DNA of 37,194 nucleotides from Paracoccus albus (GCF_027913035.1 NZ_CP115779.1:1-37194), one strand, 5' to 3'; counted from the first letter of the stretch, positions 27,830 through 36,032 are shown. The notes: generated from the letters alone by a model not told the origin. A program made the numbers and translations.

Positions 27830-28900
27830 TCATGTTTTGCCCCGCCTGCGACGCTTTGACCCGCCAAGGGCGCAGAATTGCGCAACCGGGCAGTGGTGGC
27901 GTTGATTGCAGAGCCTGCCCTTGCCGACGACGCGGGTCCGACAGACGCCATGCTGGGTTTCGGCACAGAAGCGCCAGATGGCCAATTCGAGAAGCCGCGG
28001 GAAATAGTCCGGGTAAGCCGGGTCGATGTTTTGCACTGGCACGACACGTGCCAGTTCGGCAATCACCCCGTCACAGCCATTTTCGCGATAGCAGCGCGGG
28101 CCGTAAGCATGCTCAAGCCCGAACGCCTTGAGGATGCCGGTGCGATCAAGGAATTTATGGACCAGCACATCGACGGTGCACATTGCTGCCCCGATCATCC
28201 TCCAGCGCATGTCATTCGGCCTGCCGCCAAGCAGGATATCGGCCAGCACCATATTGGCCAGCTTGGCTGATACCCCCTCAATTCGGCCAAATTCGCCCAG
28301 CAGGGCCTGTCGTGCAGCTGCAACGGCATCGGGCGGCAAAACCCTAGCTTCGATGCTGGCATCCGCCGCGTAGCGCCGCTCAGGGCCTGTGCGGGCTTCC
28401 GCAACCGCGCCATCAATCACTTGATCGATGAACCCGGCCACATCGTCCTGACAGATGTCGCGCAGGAAGAAGTGCAGCGAATGCGCCTGAACGTTCAGAA
28501 GGCCCTTGCGCAAAGGGAGCTTTCGCACCGGGCACAGCCGCAGGTGCTGCGGGCGAGCGCATGTCTTTACCGACTTGCGGTAGCGGCAGCCGGTATAGGC
28601 CTCAAACCCGATAAGCTTTGGGCAGGCACAACGGCTGCGGGCAAGCGCGGCCCGGATCTCCCTGCGCGTGGCATTACCGTGACGGTTGATATAGCGGGTG
28701 GCGATATCGTCGGAGATGCCCTGCATGCTCAGAGACAACATCAGCTGATCATAGATAAACCCGGCATCAGCCTTGGCCAGTGCTTTCGCCAAACCCGACG
28801 CTGATACCTCATGTGCAACCTCGTCCAGATAACCCGGGCCAATCATCAGCTGGCACAACTCAGCCAGCATTCGGGCGGCATCAGCCTTGCTGTTCGCCAT
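27830..28900 (-). CDS. Endonuclease III-like (HhH) protein with two cysteine clusters
   Basis: This 356-residue protein is not matched to a named family. Residues about 205-252 look like the HhH-GPD core of endonuclease III: GVSAKLANMVLADIL (Lys 213 in the position of the catalytic Lys) and CTVDVLVHKFLDRTGI (Asp 244 in the position of the catalytic Asp). The C terminus has cysteines at 331, 337 and 343, with 320 upstream, like the terminal 4Fe-4S loop but with C-x10-C-x5-C-x5-C instead of C-x6-C-x2-C-x5-C. A second cluster (Cys 91, 93, 105, 114, 123) suggests an extra metal site. It may process damaged or modified bases. Its ATG directly follows the upstream stop codon. Confidence 0.6.
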   Translation of the reverse strand: MANSKADAARMLAELCQLMIGPGYLDEVAHEVSASGLAKALAKADAGFIYDQLMLSLSMQGISDDIATRYINRHGNATRREIRAALARSRCACPKLIGFEAYTGCRYRKSVKTCARPQHLRLCPVRKLPLRKGLLNVQAHSLHFFLRDICQDDVAGFIDQVIDGAVAEARTGPERRYAADASIEARVLPPDAVAAARQALLGEFGRIEGVSAKLANMVLADILLGGRPNDMRWRMIGAAMCTVDVLVHKFLDRTGILKAFGLEHAYGPRCYRENGCDGVIAELARVVPVQNIDPAYPDYFPRLLELAIWRFCAETQHGVCRTRVVGKGRLCNQRHHCPVAQFCALGGSKRRRRGKT

Positions 28901-29302
28901 TCAATATTCCGAAGCCAGCATAACGGTCAGAATGCGGCGGGTCAGTTGCGGGTTCGATGGGTCTGGCGAAAACCCCTTCAGCGCCCGGTCGTAATAGTCG
29001 ATTTTCCAGATGATGCGGTGTTGCCCCACGGTCATGACCGCACAGTCATGCTCACCATAGGGGTCGTTATCTTCATTAAAATCGTCGAAACAGGCGACAG
29101 CTTGCAGGATCGCCGCGAGTTCTTGCCTTGGCAGCATGCCGACCCCACGCGTGACGAAGACATTGCCGCCCAGTTCCCGGCGCCGCAGGGCATCGTTCAA
29201 CATCCGAACCAGTCGCACATCATAGGGCTGATCCTCCTCAAACCTGTCAATGTTGCCTGTTTGTTCTTTTCCATCATCCATCGATCCCCGATCGTCCATC
29301 AT
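28901..29302 (-). CDS. DUF3768 protein
   Basis: This 133-residue protein carries the DUF3768 signature: RMLNDALRRRELGGNVFVTRGV, AILQAVACFDDFNEDNDPYGEHD, IIWKIDYYDRALKG and the terminal RRILTVMLASEY. The family is common on alphaproteobacterial plasmids and its function is unknown. Stop and start codons abut the next gene (TGAATG), and the recombinase gene ends 14 bp upstream. Confidence 0.85.
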   Translation of the reverse strand: MMDDRGSMDDGKEQTGNIDRFEEDQPYDVRLVRMLNDALRRRELGGNVFVTRGVGMLPRQELAAILQAVACFDDFNEDNDPYGEHDCAVMTVGQHRIIWKIDYYDRALKGFSPDPSNPQLTRRILTVMLASEY

Positions 29303-29316
29303 TCGTCCCTTTCCTG

Positions 29317-29895
29317 TCAGATGAGTTTGATCAATCGACGCTGCGCCTGTTCATCGCCGTCGATATAGCCTTGCGTGGTCTGGATCGAGCGATGCCCGGC
29401 CAGAAGCTGAACGTCGCGCAAGGACCCGCCCACGCGATGCAGCTGGCGTGCCGCCCGGGTGATAAAACTGCGCCGCCCGGAATGCGACGAACAGCCTTGC
29501 AGGCCCAGCTGCCGGTAGAGCCCGGTAAACCAGTTGACCAGCGATTTGGGTGACATCGCCCCACCCCGGCAGGACCGGATCACCGGCCCTTGCCGGTCGC
29601 GCACACGTGGGGCCAGACCGACAAGCGCCCGCCGAAGTTCAGGATGCAAAGGAATACGTCGCCCGGATCGACGCTTGGCCGCAATCGGAGGCAATTCGAT
29701 ATGCGACCCGATCGAGCCATCACCCCGGGTCAACATCGACCAGCGAAGCGCGCAGACTTCGCAGGACCGCAACCCCGCCGTGATGGTCAAGAGGAACATC
29801 ACGCGGTCACGGGCAGCTGTTGGAGAAAGATCGAGATATCGCAATATGCGCCGCTGTTCAGCGGCTGTAATCACCTTGGCCGGGCGGCCGCGCAT
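29317..29895 (-). CDS. Short tyrosine recombinase (catalytic domain only)
   Basis: This 192-residue integrase/recombinase has all active-site residues: Arg 43 (TAGLRSCEVCALRW), Lys 74 (AAKRRSGRRIPL), His 138 and Arg 141 (SSHSGRRSFITRAAR), His 168 (LLAGHRSIQTTQGY) and the nucleophile Tyr 177. It lacks the N-terminal core-binding domain of XerC/D-type integrases, so it resembles FimB/FimE-sized or plasmid multimer-resolution enzymes. It is the first gene of a leftward operon with DUF3768, endonuclease III-like and metallophosphoesterase genes, directly behind a good promoter. Confidence 0.9.
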   Translation of the reverse strand: MRGRPAKVITAAEQRRILRYLDLSPTAARDRVMFLLTITAGLRSCEVCALRWSMLTRGDGSIGSHIELPPIAAKRRSGRRIPLHPELRRALVGLAPRVRDRQGPVIRSCRGGAMSPKSLVNWFTGLYRQLGLQGCSSHSGRRSFITRAARQLHRVGGSLRDVQLLAGHRSIQTTQGYIDGDEQAQRRLIKLI

Positions 29896-29921
29896 CTGCT
29901 CGCATAAATTGACATACGATT

Positions 29922-29950
29922 ACAATACACAATCTAAAGTAGATTGTCAA
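29922..29950 (-). promoter_or_regulatory. Sigma70-type promoter with overlapping dyad operator
   Basis: Reading leftward, TTGACA (29950-29945), a 17-base spacer and TATTGT (29927-29922) form a near-consensus promoter about 27 bases before the recombinase ATG. The spacer contains the inverted repeat ACAATCT/AGATTGT (29929-29935 and 29941-29947), so a repressor bound there would block the polymerase. Confidence 0.75.
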
Positions 29951-30478
29951 GTTAAACGTTCAGCTCGCGGTGATTGAGGTGCTGGCCGCCTGATCGGGCC
30001 TGATATGATGCGACATGACGCGATGATGTCGGTTCGACGTGACGCTGCACATCCTCACCAACTGTTCCGTAACTTCTGTTCAACAGAAACATGGCGCATT
30101 GTCGCAACGGATCATTTGGCAGGTCCCGTAAAGCAGCTTGGGCGTAATGCCAATTTATAGGTGTTGGTTGCAATGGGATGGGCCCGGCAGCCTGCCACAT
30201 CCACGGATGCGGCGATGGGGGCGCAAGCTGCGCAACCATATGGAACCACTATGCCCAAATTACCAACCAAACCATGATCAGCCCCCACAACCAATAACTG
30301 TAAAAATACCAATTATATTATGAACCAGCCCGAGCATGATGATCGATAGGCAGACAAACACCCGCCAGATCACAAGCTTGAAGACTCCTAAATCCCGGAA
30401 TTCGTCATGGCTGAGACGCGCAACGATATCGTCGCGGACGCGTAAAGCAGCATGTACCGCAACAGAAGGACAAACCCG
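29951..30478. other. Intergenic, no gene recognised
   Basis: Open frames on both strands here look non-coding. The region separates the leftward recombinase operon from the rightward gene at 30479, so it should contain a promoter for the latter; none is obvious. Confidence 0.4.
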
Positions 30479-31093
30479 ATGATGACCAAGCAACTCGTAG
30501 ACGGATACGCAGTCATGCTGCAGGACCGTATCACCCACGGCTGGGACGCCTGCCTGCTCAGCTTCATGTTCAATTCGCTGCCGGGGAATGACAGGACCAA
30601 GGTGAAACTGATGATGGAGGAGGTTCGTGCCACCTACCACAAGCTCCTGACCCACCTCTACCGCCGCCCGCGCAGCGTTCGACACGACCAGCTGCCGTTT
30701 CTGATCGCCGCCCCAGATTACCAGGTTCCGAAACACGACAGGACGACGCATGTGAACCCGGAGATCAATAACGGCCTTCACATACATGCCGCCATCGCCT
30801 GCCCTCGCCACACAAGGCTCAAGACCAACTTGACCACCTTCCTCACCGATTGGCGCGACCAGCTGATCGGCCAGAACCGATACCTTGCCGAGCTCCACAT
30901 CAAGCGCATCACCCATGACGCGCCGCGGCTTACGGACTATCTGATGAAATCGATTAGACGAGACGAGCTCAGCGCCGACGACATCCTGCTGTTGCCAGAA
31001 GCGCGGGGCGAGTATTCTTCGCGGACGAAATACGAACGCCTGCAAGCGAAAACCGACGGTGCCAAACGGCGGATCAGACGCGGATCATGCTAG
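30479..31093 (+). CDS. Hypothetical protein with a possible HUH-type motif
   Basis: This 204-residue basic protein is not recognised with confidence. It starts at the ATG with AAGGA eight bases upstream. The middle contains NNGLHIHAAIACP, which fits the His-hydrophobic-His motif of HUH endonucleases (rolling-circle initiators, Y1 transposases). A tyrosine-containing helix DYLMKSIRRDELSADD follows at a distance compatible with a catalytic Tyr. It could be a phage or plasmid replication-type protein, but the core strands typical of Rep were not identified. The gene is monocistronic. Confidence 0.5.
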   Translation: MMTKQLVDGYAVMLQDRITHGWDACLLSFMFNSLPGNDRTKVKLMMEEVRATYHKLLTHLYRRPRSVRHDQLPFLIAAPDYQVPKHDRTTHVNPEINNGLHIHAAIACPRHTRLKTNLTTFLTDWRDQLIGQNRYLAELHIKRITHDAPRLTDYLMKSIRRDELSADDILLLPEARGEYSSRTKYERLQAKTDGAKRRIRRGSC

Positions 31094-31402
31094 AGACAAT
31101 CAGCCACGGCTATTCATCAGTGCGGGCTGTTGGGTTCCCGGCTTTGGAGTGGCCCTTCTCGGCCTTGCCGACCCCGATATATTTTCGGAAAAAGCCCATG
31201 AAAGCACTGTCGCCGGAATGTTTCGCTTTAACAGAAACATCACGACCGTCGGTCAGAACAAGGCCGAGAAACTATCGCGAACAGAGTTGCGGATAGCCTT
31301 CGCAAGGAACCAAGTGACCAAACCCCGCCCGACACACAAATCCACGATGGCTCCGACCCTCAATCAAGGGCCGGGGCAAATTTTCATCATTCAACGGCAA
31401 TA
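31094..31402. other. Intergenic, no gene recognised
   Basis: The region lies between the converging genes at 30479 and 31403. A 115-codon open frame (31059-31406) overlaps the end of the upstream gene and has no protein-like features, so it is not called. No clear terminator hairpin was found. Confidence 0.4.
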
Positions 31403-32155
31403 CTAGTGCAATGATGCCCTGTGGTTTGGTCGTCCACGCCGCTTCGGCTTTCGGCCCGGCCGTGGTGCCGGTTCATCCGCTTCGTCGCTTGCCAAGAGCT
31501 CGAATTGAACAAATCCCGTATCATCGGCGCCAGCGTTACGAACACTTAGCGTGAACTCGTCGCCTTTCGAACTGTTGAGCAGGTCCTCAAGATCATCTGG
31601 TTCGACTTGAAGGAAAAGATCCATTTCATCTGCATCTATTTCCTGCACGGTACGGAGGTACGTGGCTCTCGCCGCGGCAATGCGCTCGCGTGCAGACGCT
31701 TTTTTAATCGGCCCGCCTTTCTCGCCCTCCTGCTGCATCGCACGGTAGTCGGCATACACCCTTTGAATGCCGCCCCGCTTCTTGAGTTCTGCCGCAATTT
31801 CCTCTCGTGGAACGTTGTCAACAAGGAGCGCCTCTATCGCCTTGTTGTAGCGGCTGGCATCCTTGTCAGTGTTCTTCCGCCAGGAAAAAACAAACTTGAG
31901 GATGAATAGCCGCAATTCTTCAGGTCGCTCGACTGACGGCCGGGATTTTTTCCCCTGCCAATGATCAAGCTCACAAAACGCCTTTAAGTCATCCATATTA
32001 TTACGGATAGCCAGCTCACGCACCGCGGCCTCCTGCAGCGTATCTCGGACGGCGTCCCGATAGCCGCGATGTGATTTTTTAACCTCTGATCGGGCATGTT
32101 CCAGCGCCTCGATATTCGGTAGCGATGCCGGTTCCTTCGCTTTCTTCCTATCCAT
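31403..32155 (-). CDS. Hypothetical charged, helix-rich protein
   Basis: This 250-residue protein is not recognised. It is highly charged, mostly helical, and ends in a basic tail (PGRKPKRRGRPNHRAS) suited to nucleic-acid binding, preceded by an acidic segment. The ATG at 32155 is preferred to 32215 because AAAGG lies nine bases upstream. It may form a pair with the HTH-containing gene 157 bp upstream, but the spacing is not tight. Confidence 0.55.
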   Translation of the reverse strand: MDRKKAKEPASLPNIEALEHARSEVKKSHRGYRDAVRDTLQEAAVRELAIRNNMDDLKAFCELDHWQGKKSRPSVERPEELRLFILKFVFSWRKNTDKDASRYNKAIEALLVDNVPREEIAAELKKRGGIQRVYADYRAMQQEGEKGGPIKKASARERIAAARATYLRTVQEIDADEMDLFLQVEPDDLEDLLNSSKGDEFTLSVRNAGADDTGFVQFELLASDEADEPAPRPGRKPKRRGRPNHRASLH

Positions 32156-32312
32156 CTGTGATGCCTTTCCTTTACAGGTGCGATGTTGCAATGCTTCAGA
32201 TATGGATAAGGGCAACCCACAATTGAATTGTAGGGGTTTTCAGGCATGGGTTATTTATTTTATTTATTGTTATATATCAGAATATTGATAGATTTTCAGG
32301 CATCGATATTAG

Positions 32313-33287
32313 CTAAAAGTTACCGGTATTTTTCAATTGATAGCCCAGTGTCCTTGGGAAACTCGGGAACCGATAGCCAGCCGTCGCCCGCGGGTCCAAT
32401 CGCGCCATCAGTGCCCTCTGGGCGGACTTGCATCGGCTCAGCGCAGCCCGAAACCCTTCGGGATCAGCCAGCGCCTCGTCCACAACCTCAACGAGGTCCG
32501 GGTCCGATGGGTGCAAATACAGTGTTATCTTCGGTTCATGGGAGAAGATGTACTGGAAAACCGCAGTTGGCGCATATTGGGCCCATCGTTCCCGCAAGGT
32601 GCGAAGGGAATACGGGAATTGACACGTCACGGCTGTTGTTCGCTGCCGCTTCAACGCCGCAGTCAGGCTGACATAGCCTTGCCCATGTTTGTTCGGAACT
32701 GAGGTCAAGAGGTGCCCGGTGATTTCCGCGATCACATCCTGGATCGAATAGCGCCCGAACGCCGGAAAGCCATTCTCCCAGAAATAGGCATCCGCCTCGG
32801 GCGAGAACATCCACATGAACCGTTCAACCTTCAGCGCGCGGTTCAATCGTTCGCGCACATCCTCCGGCATTTCAAAAACAGTTGGCGCCTTATGTTTCCG
32901 GCACAGGTAGCTGATATGCGCCGCTGTGACCGCCGCCTGCTGATCAGGGGAATCCTCTCCCCAGCCAAGCCAGGCAACCAGCCGAAAAAACGCCTGTTCA
33001 CGATCAAAACGTGGCATCGGCTTCGTGGAGGCAAGGATCCGGATCGCCGTGTTCACCCCAATATCAGGTGGGTGGTCGACCAGTGGTGATGCCGCATATC
33101 CGCGACCCTCGTCGCTGACCCATCGATAGAATGTCGAGGCCGGGATACCGAGGGCTTCCAATGTCGCCTTCTGCGAGCCATGCCGCATATATGTGGCCTC
33201 ATAAGCCGCCAGCTTATTCTTACGTTCTTCAATGCTGCGCTGTCGCGGGCCTCGCCCCGGCAAACCTGGCCCCTTCTTGTCCACCAT
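32313..33287 (-). CDS. Hypothetical protein with N-terminal helix-turn-helix
   Basis: This 324-residue protein is not recognised. Residues about 22-60 (KNKLAAYEATYMRHGSQKAT then LEALGIPASTFYRWVSDEG) look like a helix-turn-helix of the transposase/Fis-like kind, so DNA binding is likely. The remainder is rich in aromatic residues (RFMWMFSPEADAYFWENGFP) with no catalytic motif seen. It may be a regulator or an integration-module protein. The gene lies between the unknown gene at 31403 and a toxin-antitoxin pair, all on the same strand. Confidence 0.6.
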   Translation of the reverse strand: MVDKKGPGLPGRGPRQRSIEERKNKLAAYEATYMRHGSQKATLEALGIPASTFYRWVSDEGRGYAASPLVDHPPDIGVNTAIRILASTKPMPRFDREQAFFRLVAWLGWGEDSPDQQAAVTAAHISYLCRKHKAPTVFEMPEDVRERLNRALKVERFMWMFSPEADAYFWENGFPAFGRYSIQDVIAEITGHLLTSVPNKHGQGYVSLTAALKRQRTTAVTCQFPYSLRTLRERWAQYAPTAVFQYIFSHEPKITLYLHPSDPDLVEVVDEALADPEGFRAALSRCKSAQRALMARLDPRATAGYRFPSFPRTLGYQLKNTGNF

Positions 33288-33514
33288 GAATTCCCCCCTG
33301 CGCGGTCATCAAAGCGCCATCAAAAGAGATTCAGAGAAAAATATCCAGAAAGCCGACATGGCATTTGTGGTAAAAGGCCATGTCCCGGAGATATGCGGAC
33401 GGAGGCGACATTCAGCCAGCCTCTATTCAGGACGGAATGGGTCAAGCTTACTCTTGCCTGGCCCTTTTGGGCGACCGAGCGGCAGCCCGGAGGCTTGCCA
33501 AGCTATCGTACGGC

Positions 33515-33826
33515 TCAGACCTCTGGCCATTGCTCGGCGGGCCAGTCCCGTGCCGTGTGAATCACACGGATGATCGCTATGACTTCGCCAACCGGGCTGG
33601 AGGAGATCGCATAGGCAATGACGTAAGGCAGCCGCGATACCGATTTTTCATAGGTGCCGGTGACGCGGCCAGGGCGACCGGTCGGGATTTCCGAAAGGGC
33701 CGCGGCCGTTTTCCCGATCATGTCCGAAACGCGCTGCGCAGCCGCGGGGTTCTCTGCTGCGATATAGGCTATTTGCGCCTTGAGATCGTCCAGAGCAATA
33801 CGCGACCATACGACCTGTCGCTTCAC
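33515..33826 (-). CDS. RelE/ParE-family toxin
   Basis: This 103-residue protein has the ParE/RelE pattern: VVWSRIALDDLKAQIAYIAAENPAAAQRVSDMI, then GRPGRVTGTYEKSVSRLPYVIAYAI and a terminal strand IAIIRVIHTARDWP. The family includes ribosome-dependent mRNases and gyrase poisons; the ParE-like helical hairpin favours gyrase. It starts at GTG overlapping the antitoxin stop (GTGA), as usual for co-translated toxin-antitoxin pairs. Such modules stabilise plasmids. Confidence 0.9.
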   Translation of the reverse strand: MKRQVVWSRIALDDLKAQIAYIAAENPAAAQRVSDMIGKTAAALSEIPTGRPGRVTGTYEKSVSRLPYVIAYAISSSPVGEVIAIIRVIHTARDWPAEQWPEV

Positions 33827-34083
33827 GCTTTCCCACCTTGGGCAGCATCGATCACTGCCTGAAGCTCTCCTGTCGCCGCTTCGTGCGAGATAACGCGACC
33901 GGCCGCAACATCTTCAATCCCGCGCCGGATTCCGTCAATGACCTCAAGCTCCCGGGACACATAGGCTTTCACCGCCTCGCTTGCCAGAAAAGACCTGCTG
34001 CGCTGTGTGCCCTGCGCCAGACGCTCAAGCTTGTCCTTCAGGTCAGAGCTGAGGCGGATGGTCATCGTAGTGCTGGCGGGCAT
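33823..34083 (-). CDS. RHH-type antitoxin partner of the ParE-like toxin
   Basis: This 86-residue protein begins with a ribbon-helix-helix DNA-binding domain (TTMTIRLSSDLKDKLERLAQ then RSRSFLASEAVKAYV) and ends with a toxin-binding tail. The ATG at 34083 has AGGAG six to seven bases upstream and starts exactly at the domain; the longer frame to 34161 is unsupported. Reading leftward, the upstream sequence carries repeated ATGTG-like elements (34100-34125), a likely autoregulatory operator. Confidence 0.88.
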   Translation of the reverse strand: MPASTTMTIRLSSDLKDKLERLAQGTQRSRSFLASEAVKAYVSRELEVIDGIRRGIEDVAAGRVISHEAATGELQAVIDAAQGGKA

Positions 34084-34251
34084 TGCGGGCTCCTGTGCGA
34101 ATGTACACATATGAGCACATTTTGGTTCGGCAGACAATTCCAATTGGGCCCGATGGGCCACATCGGAAGGTTTCGACGTAGAACCACGTTAAGCGGGAAC
34201 ATCTGGCAAATTTTCAGGTCCCCAATCTCTGGCTTACTGTCCTGCCCGGGC

Positions 34252-34491
34252 TCACCCGGTGAGTTGATAGCCCCGCTTCTGCTTGGTGCGATAGAGCGCG
34301 ATCATCGCGTCGGCAGCGCTGCCCATATCCTCTAACAACTCGATCCGATGCCGCCCTTGGGTGCCGATCCTGCCCCATTCCCGTAAAAGCGACACGCCAC
34401 CGAACAGGTCTGGCATCAAGCGCAGCCGATAGAACCGATACATATTGGCCTTGGCGTCCACGCGTTCGATGCGGATGTCTTCGGGAAACAT
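34252..34491 (-). CDS. Stand-alone WGR-domain protein
   Basis: This 79-residue protein consists of one WGR domain: IERVDAKANMYRFYRLRLMPDLFGGVSLLREWGRIGTQG then a helical part. WGR domains bind nucleic acid ends in PARPs and also occur alone on alphaproteobacterial plasmids, function unknown. It is the gene closest to the orphan origin at 34920-35093. The Shine-Dalgarno is weak. Confidence 0.85.
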   Translation of the reverse strand: MFPEDIRIERVDAKANMYRFYRLRLMPDLFGGVSLLREWGRIGTQGRHRIELLEDMGSAADAMIALYRTKQKRGYQLTG

Positions 34492-34573
34492 CTGGGCGCT
34501 GTCGTTTTGCCCTTGTGCTGACGATAACGCTTCCCCGCTTCATGGCCAGCAACCCCTCACCTGCGCCGTCCTC

Positions 34574-34633
34574 GGAGCCTCCTGGACCACCACAACCACC
34601 GGCGTCGATGCCTGCGTCTTCTACCAGCGGTGA
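34574..34633 (+). other. Conserved coding fragment, second copy
   Basis: Nineteen codons plus stop (ending GVDACVFYQR) match 2-58, with differences concentrated at third codon positions. Upstream of 34574 the frame no longer resembles anything in the window. The fragment marks the outer edge of a second copy of the origin-1 neighbourhood. Between here and 34914 about 280 bp are present that have no counterpart in the first copy. Confidence 0.45.
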
Positions 34634-34919
34634 ATGGGAAAACACGGCCTTCGATCTGCCGCTCCGACCTCTTCTCAGCATCTCGGCCGCCGCAGGCGGC
34701 CAGAAGGCTCTGCCTCCTCTGCCCCGAAGGGGCATTCACCACCGGGATATTTGTGGAACAAAGATGCCGTGATAGGATCGCCCCATGGTACAGGCGGGGA
34801 CGCCGATGGCCGTGAACGGAGATACCTCTGAGCGCCCTTTCGCCGAAACGTGGAGGGGCGTTTTTGCGAGACGCTGTGGGCGAAGGGGGTCAACGGACCA
34901 GCTTAGGCCGCGATGCTGG

Positions 34920-35093
34920 GTGTTATATAGGTGTTAGAGTCTGTGTTACGCGAATCAGAGCCACTCTTAAGCACCTGAAAAAAATGATAAAACGGCCATA
35001 ATTTTGACTTTCGGTGGGTGATCTTACGATAAAGGGTGGGTGATCTTACGAAAGATGGTGTGTGAAATTACGAAACCCGAACGGTGGGTGAAA
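34920..35093 (+). other. Orphan replication origin: GTGTTA boxes and iterons without repA
   Basis: GTGTTA boxes start at 34920, 34931 and 34943, the same 11 and 12 bp steps as at 95-123. Iterons of the form GGTGGGTGATCTTACGATA start at 35013, 35035 and 35057 (22-bp period). A fourth, starting at 35083, breaks off after about eleven bases, just before the stop of the sulfotransferase gene. The iteron skeleton GGTGGGT..T..CGAA is shared with origin 1. In origin 1 repA starts straight after the array; here the next sequence is an unrelated gene on the opposite strand. Confidence 0.8.
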
Positions 35094-35096
35094 CAC

Positions 35097-36032
35097 CTAG
35101 AAGCGGAACTCCTGCCTCACAGCTTCAAATCGCTCCCTCCAACTTGAACCATCAACGTGAAGCTTGTGAACAACTGGATTGGCGAGCAAATAATCAGCCT
35201 CTATCCCGAAAATCTCGGCAGCACGTCGGGTGGGGGCTGCTATCCGCTTGAGGAAAGCCTCGGCAAGCTCCGAGTCTAACACGGAGTAACTTTGATCATC
35301 AGAGGCTTCAAGCTCGTACAGGCGCCTGATAATTTCCTCCCGCTCAGGGACGTCGCCGGTCCTGTTAATCTCCTGCAAGACCCGAAGGCTTACAGCTTGA
35401 AGAGAAGGATTCGCGCGTTTATCGTCATCTTTGGTGTCAACGTCGCACAACTGGAGGTATTTTTTTAATTGTGAAATTACTGATCCGGAAGCCTTCTCGT
35501 ACCGAATCAGGTCGACTGCATCTGCACCAAGAACAGCGGCCCATTTTTGAAGCAGAGGGAGGTAATTCATTTTGGCATATGCATTATATTGGAAGGAGAA
35601 TCTGTAAATATCATGCCGATATTTTGTGGTTTCCATCCTAACGTTCTGCTGATAATCAGCCAAAAGGTAATCAATGATGTTTCTAAGAAAGATAAGGACC
35701 TTTACCTCAACCTGCCCTGCCATTCCGACTAGCGATCGGATCCCACGTTCTGGAATGAACTCGAACTCCTCAGAGCTCAGAAAAAGCGTATTGCCCGCTT
35801 CTTTTTTATAGTCTTCTATAATTGCAGGGACGTTAATCTTTGTATCGCAACCTGTGTGCCTGTTACTAAATTCCCGGGCAAGTCGATGGTGGCCGTCCCA
35901 GAGCAGATGCTCATCCATCGGATACAGAATTCCATTCTCGCGAAGAACGTGGTAATTCTGGACACACCACTTCTGAATAGAGGTTGAGCCTGTCTTGTGC
36001 CAGCCCGCATGTACGATCATTTTTTTAGCCAT
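35097..36032 (-). CDS. Sulfotransferase-like protein of lower GC content
   Basis: This 311-residue protein begins with IVHAGWHKTGSTSIQKW (about 6-22), the 5'-phosphosulfate loop of the HKTGST type found in polysaccharide sulfotransferases. VLIFLRNIIDYLLADYQQ (about 112-129) corresponds to the 3'-phosphate-binding Arg region. It differs from the other sulfotransferases in the window, which have GR(S/T)GST. By eye its base composition is clearly richer in A/T than its neighbours, pointing to separate acquisition. Its 3' end lies four bases from the truncated iteron array, so it was placed exactly where repA would be. Confidence 0.8.
   Translation of the reverse strand: MAKKMIVHAGWHKTGSTSIQKWCVQNYHVLRENGILYPMDEHLLWDGHHRLAREFSNRHTGCDTKINVPAIIEDYKKEAGNTLFLSSEEFEFIPERGIRSLVGMAGQVEVKVLIFLRNIIDYLLADYQQNVRMETTKYRHDIYRFSFQYNAYAKMNYLPLLQKWAAVLGADAVDLIRYEKASGSVISQLKKYLQLCDVDTKDDDKRANPSLQAVSLRVLQEINRTGDVPEREEIIRRLYELEASDDQSYSVLDSELAEAFLKRIAAPTRRAAEIFGIEADYLLANPVVHKLHVDGSSWRERFEAVRQEFRF

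Noticed and set aside
30278..31045. 255-codon open frame antisense to 30479-31093
   Set aside because: The plus-strand frame has a good ribosome site and protein-like motifs; the antisense one has neither.
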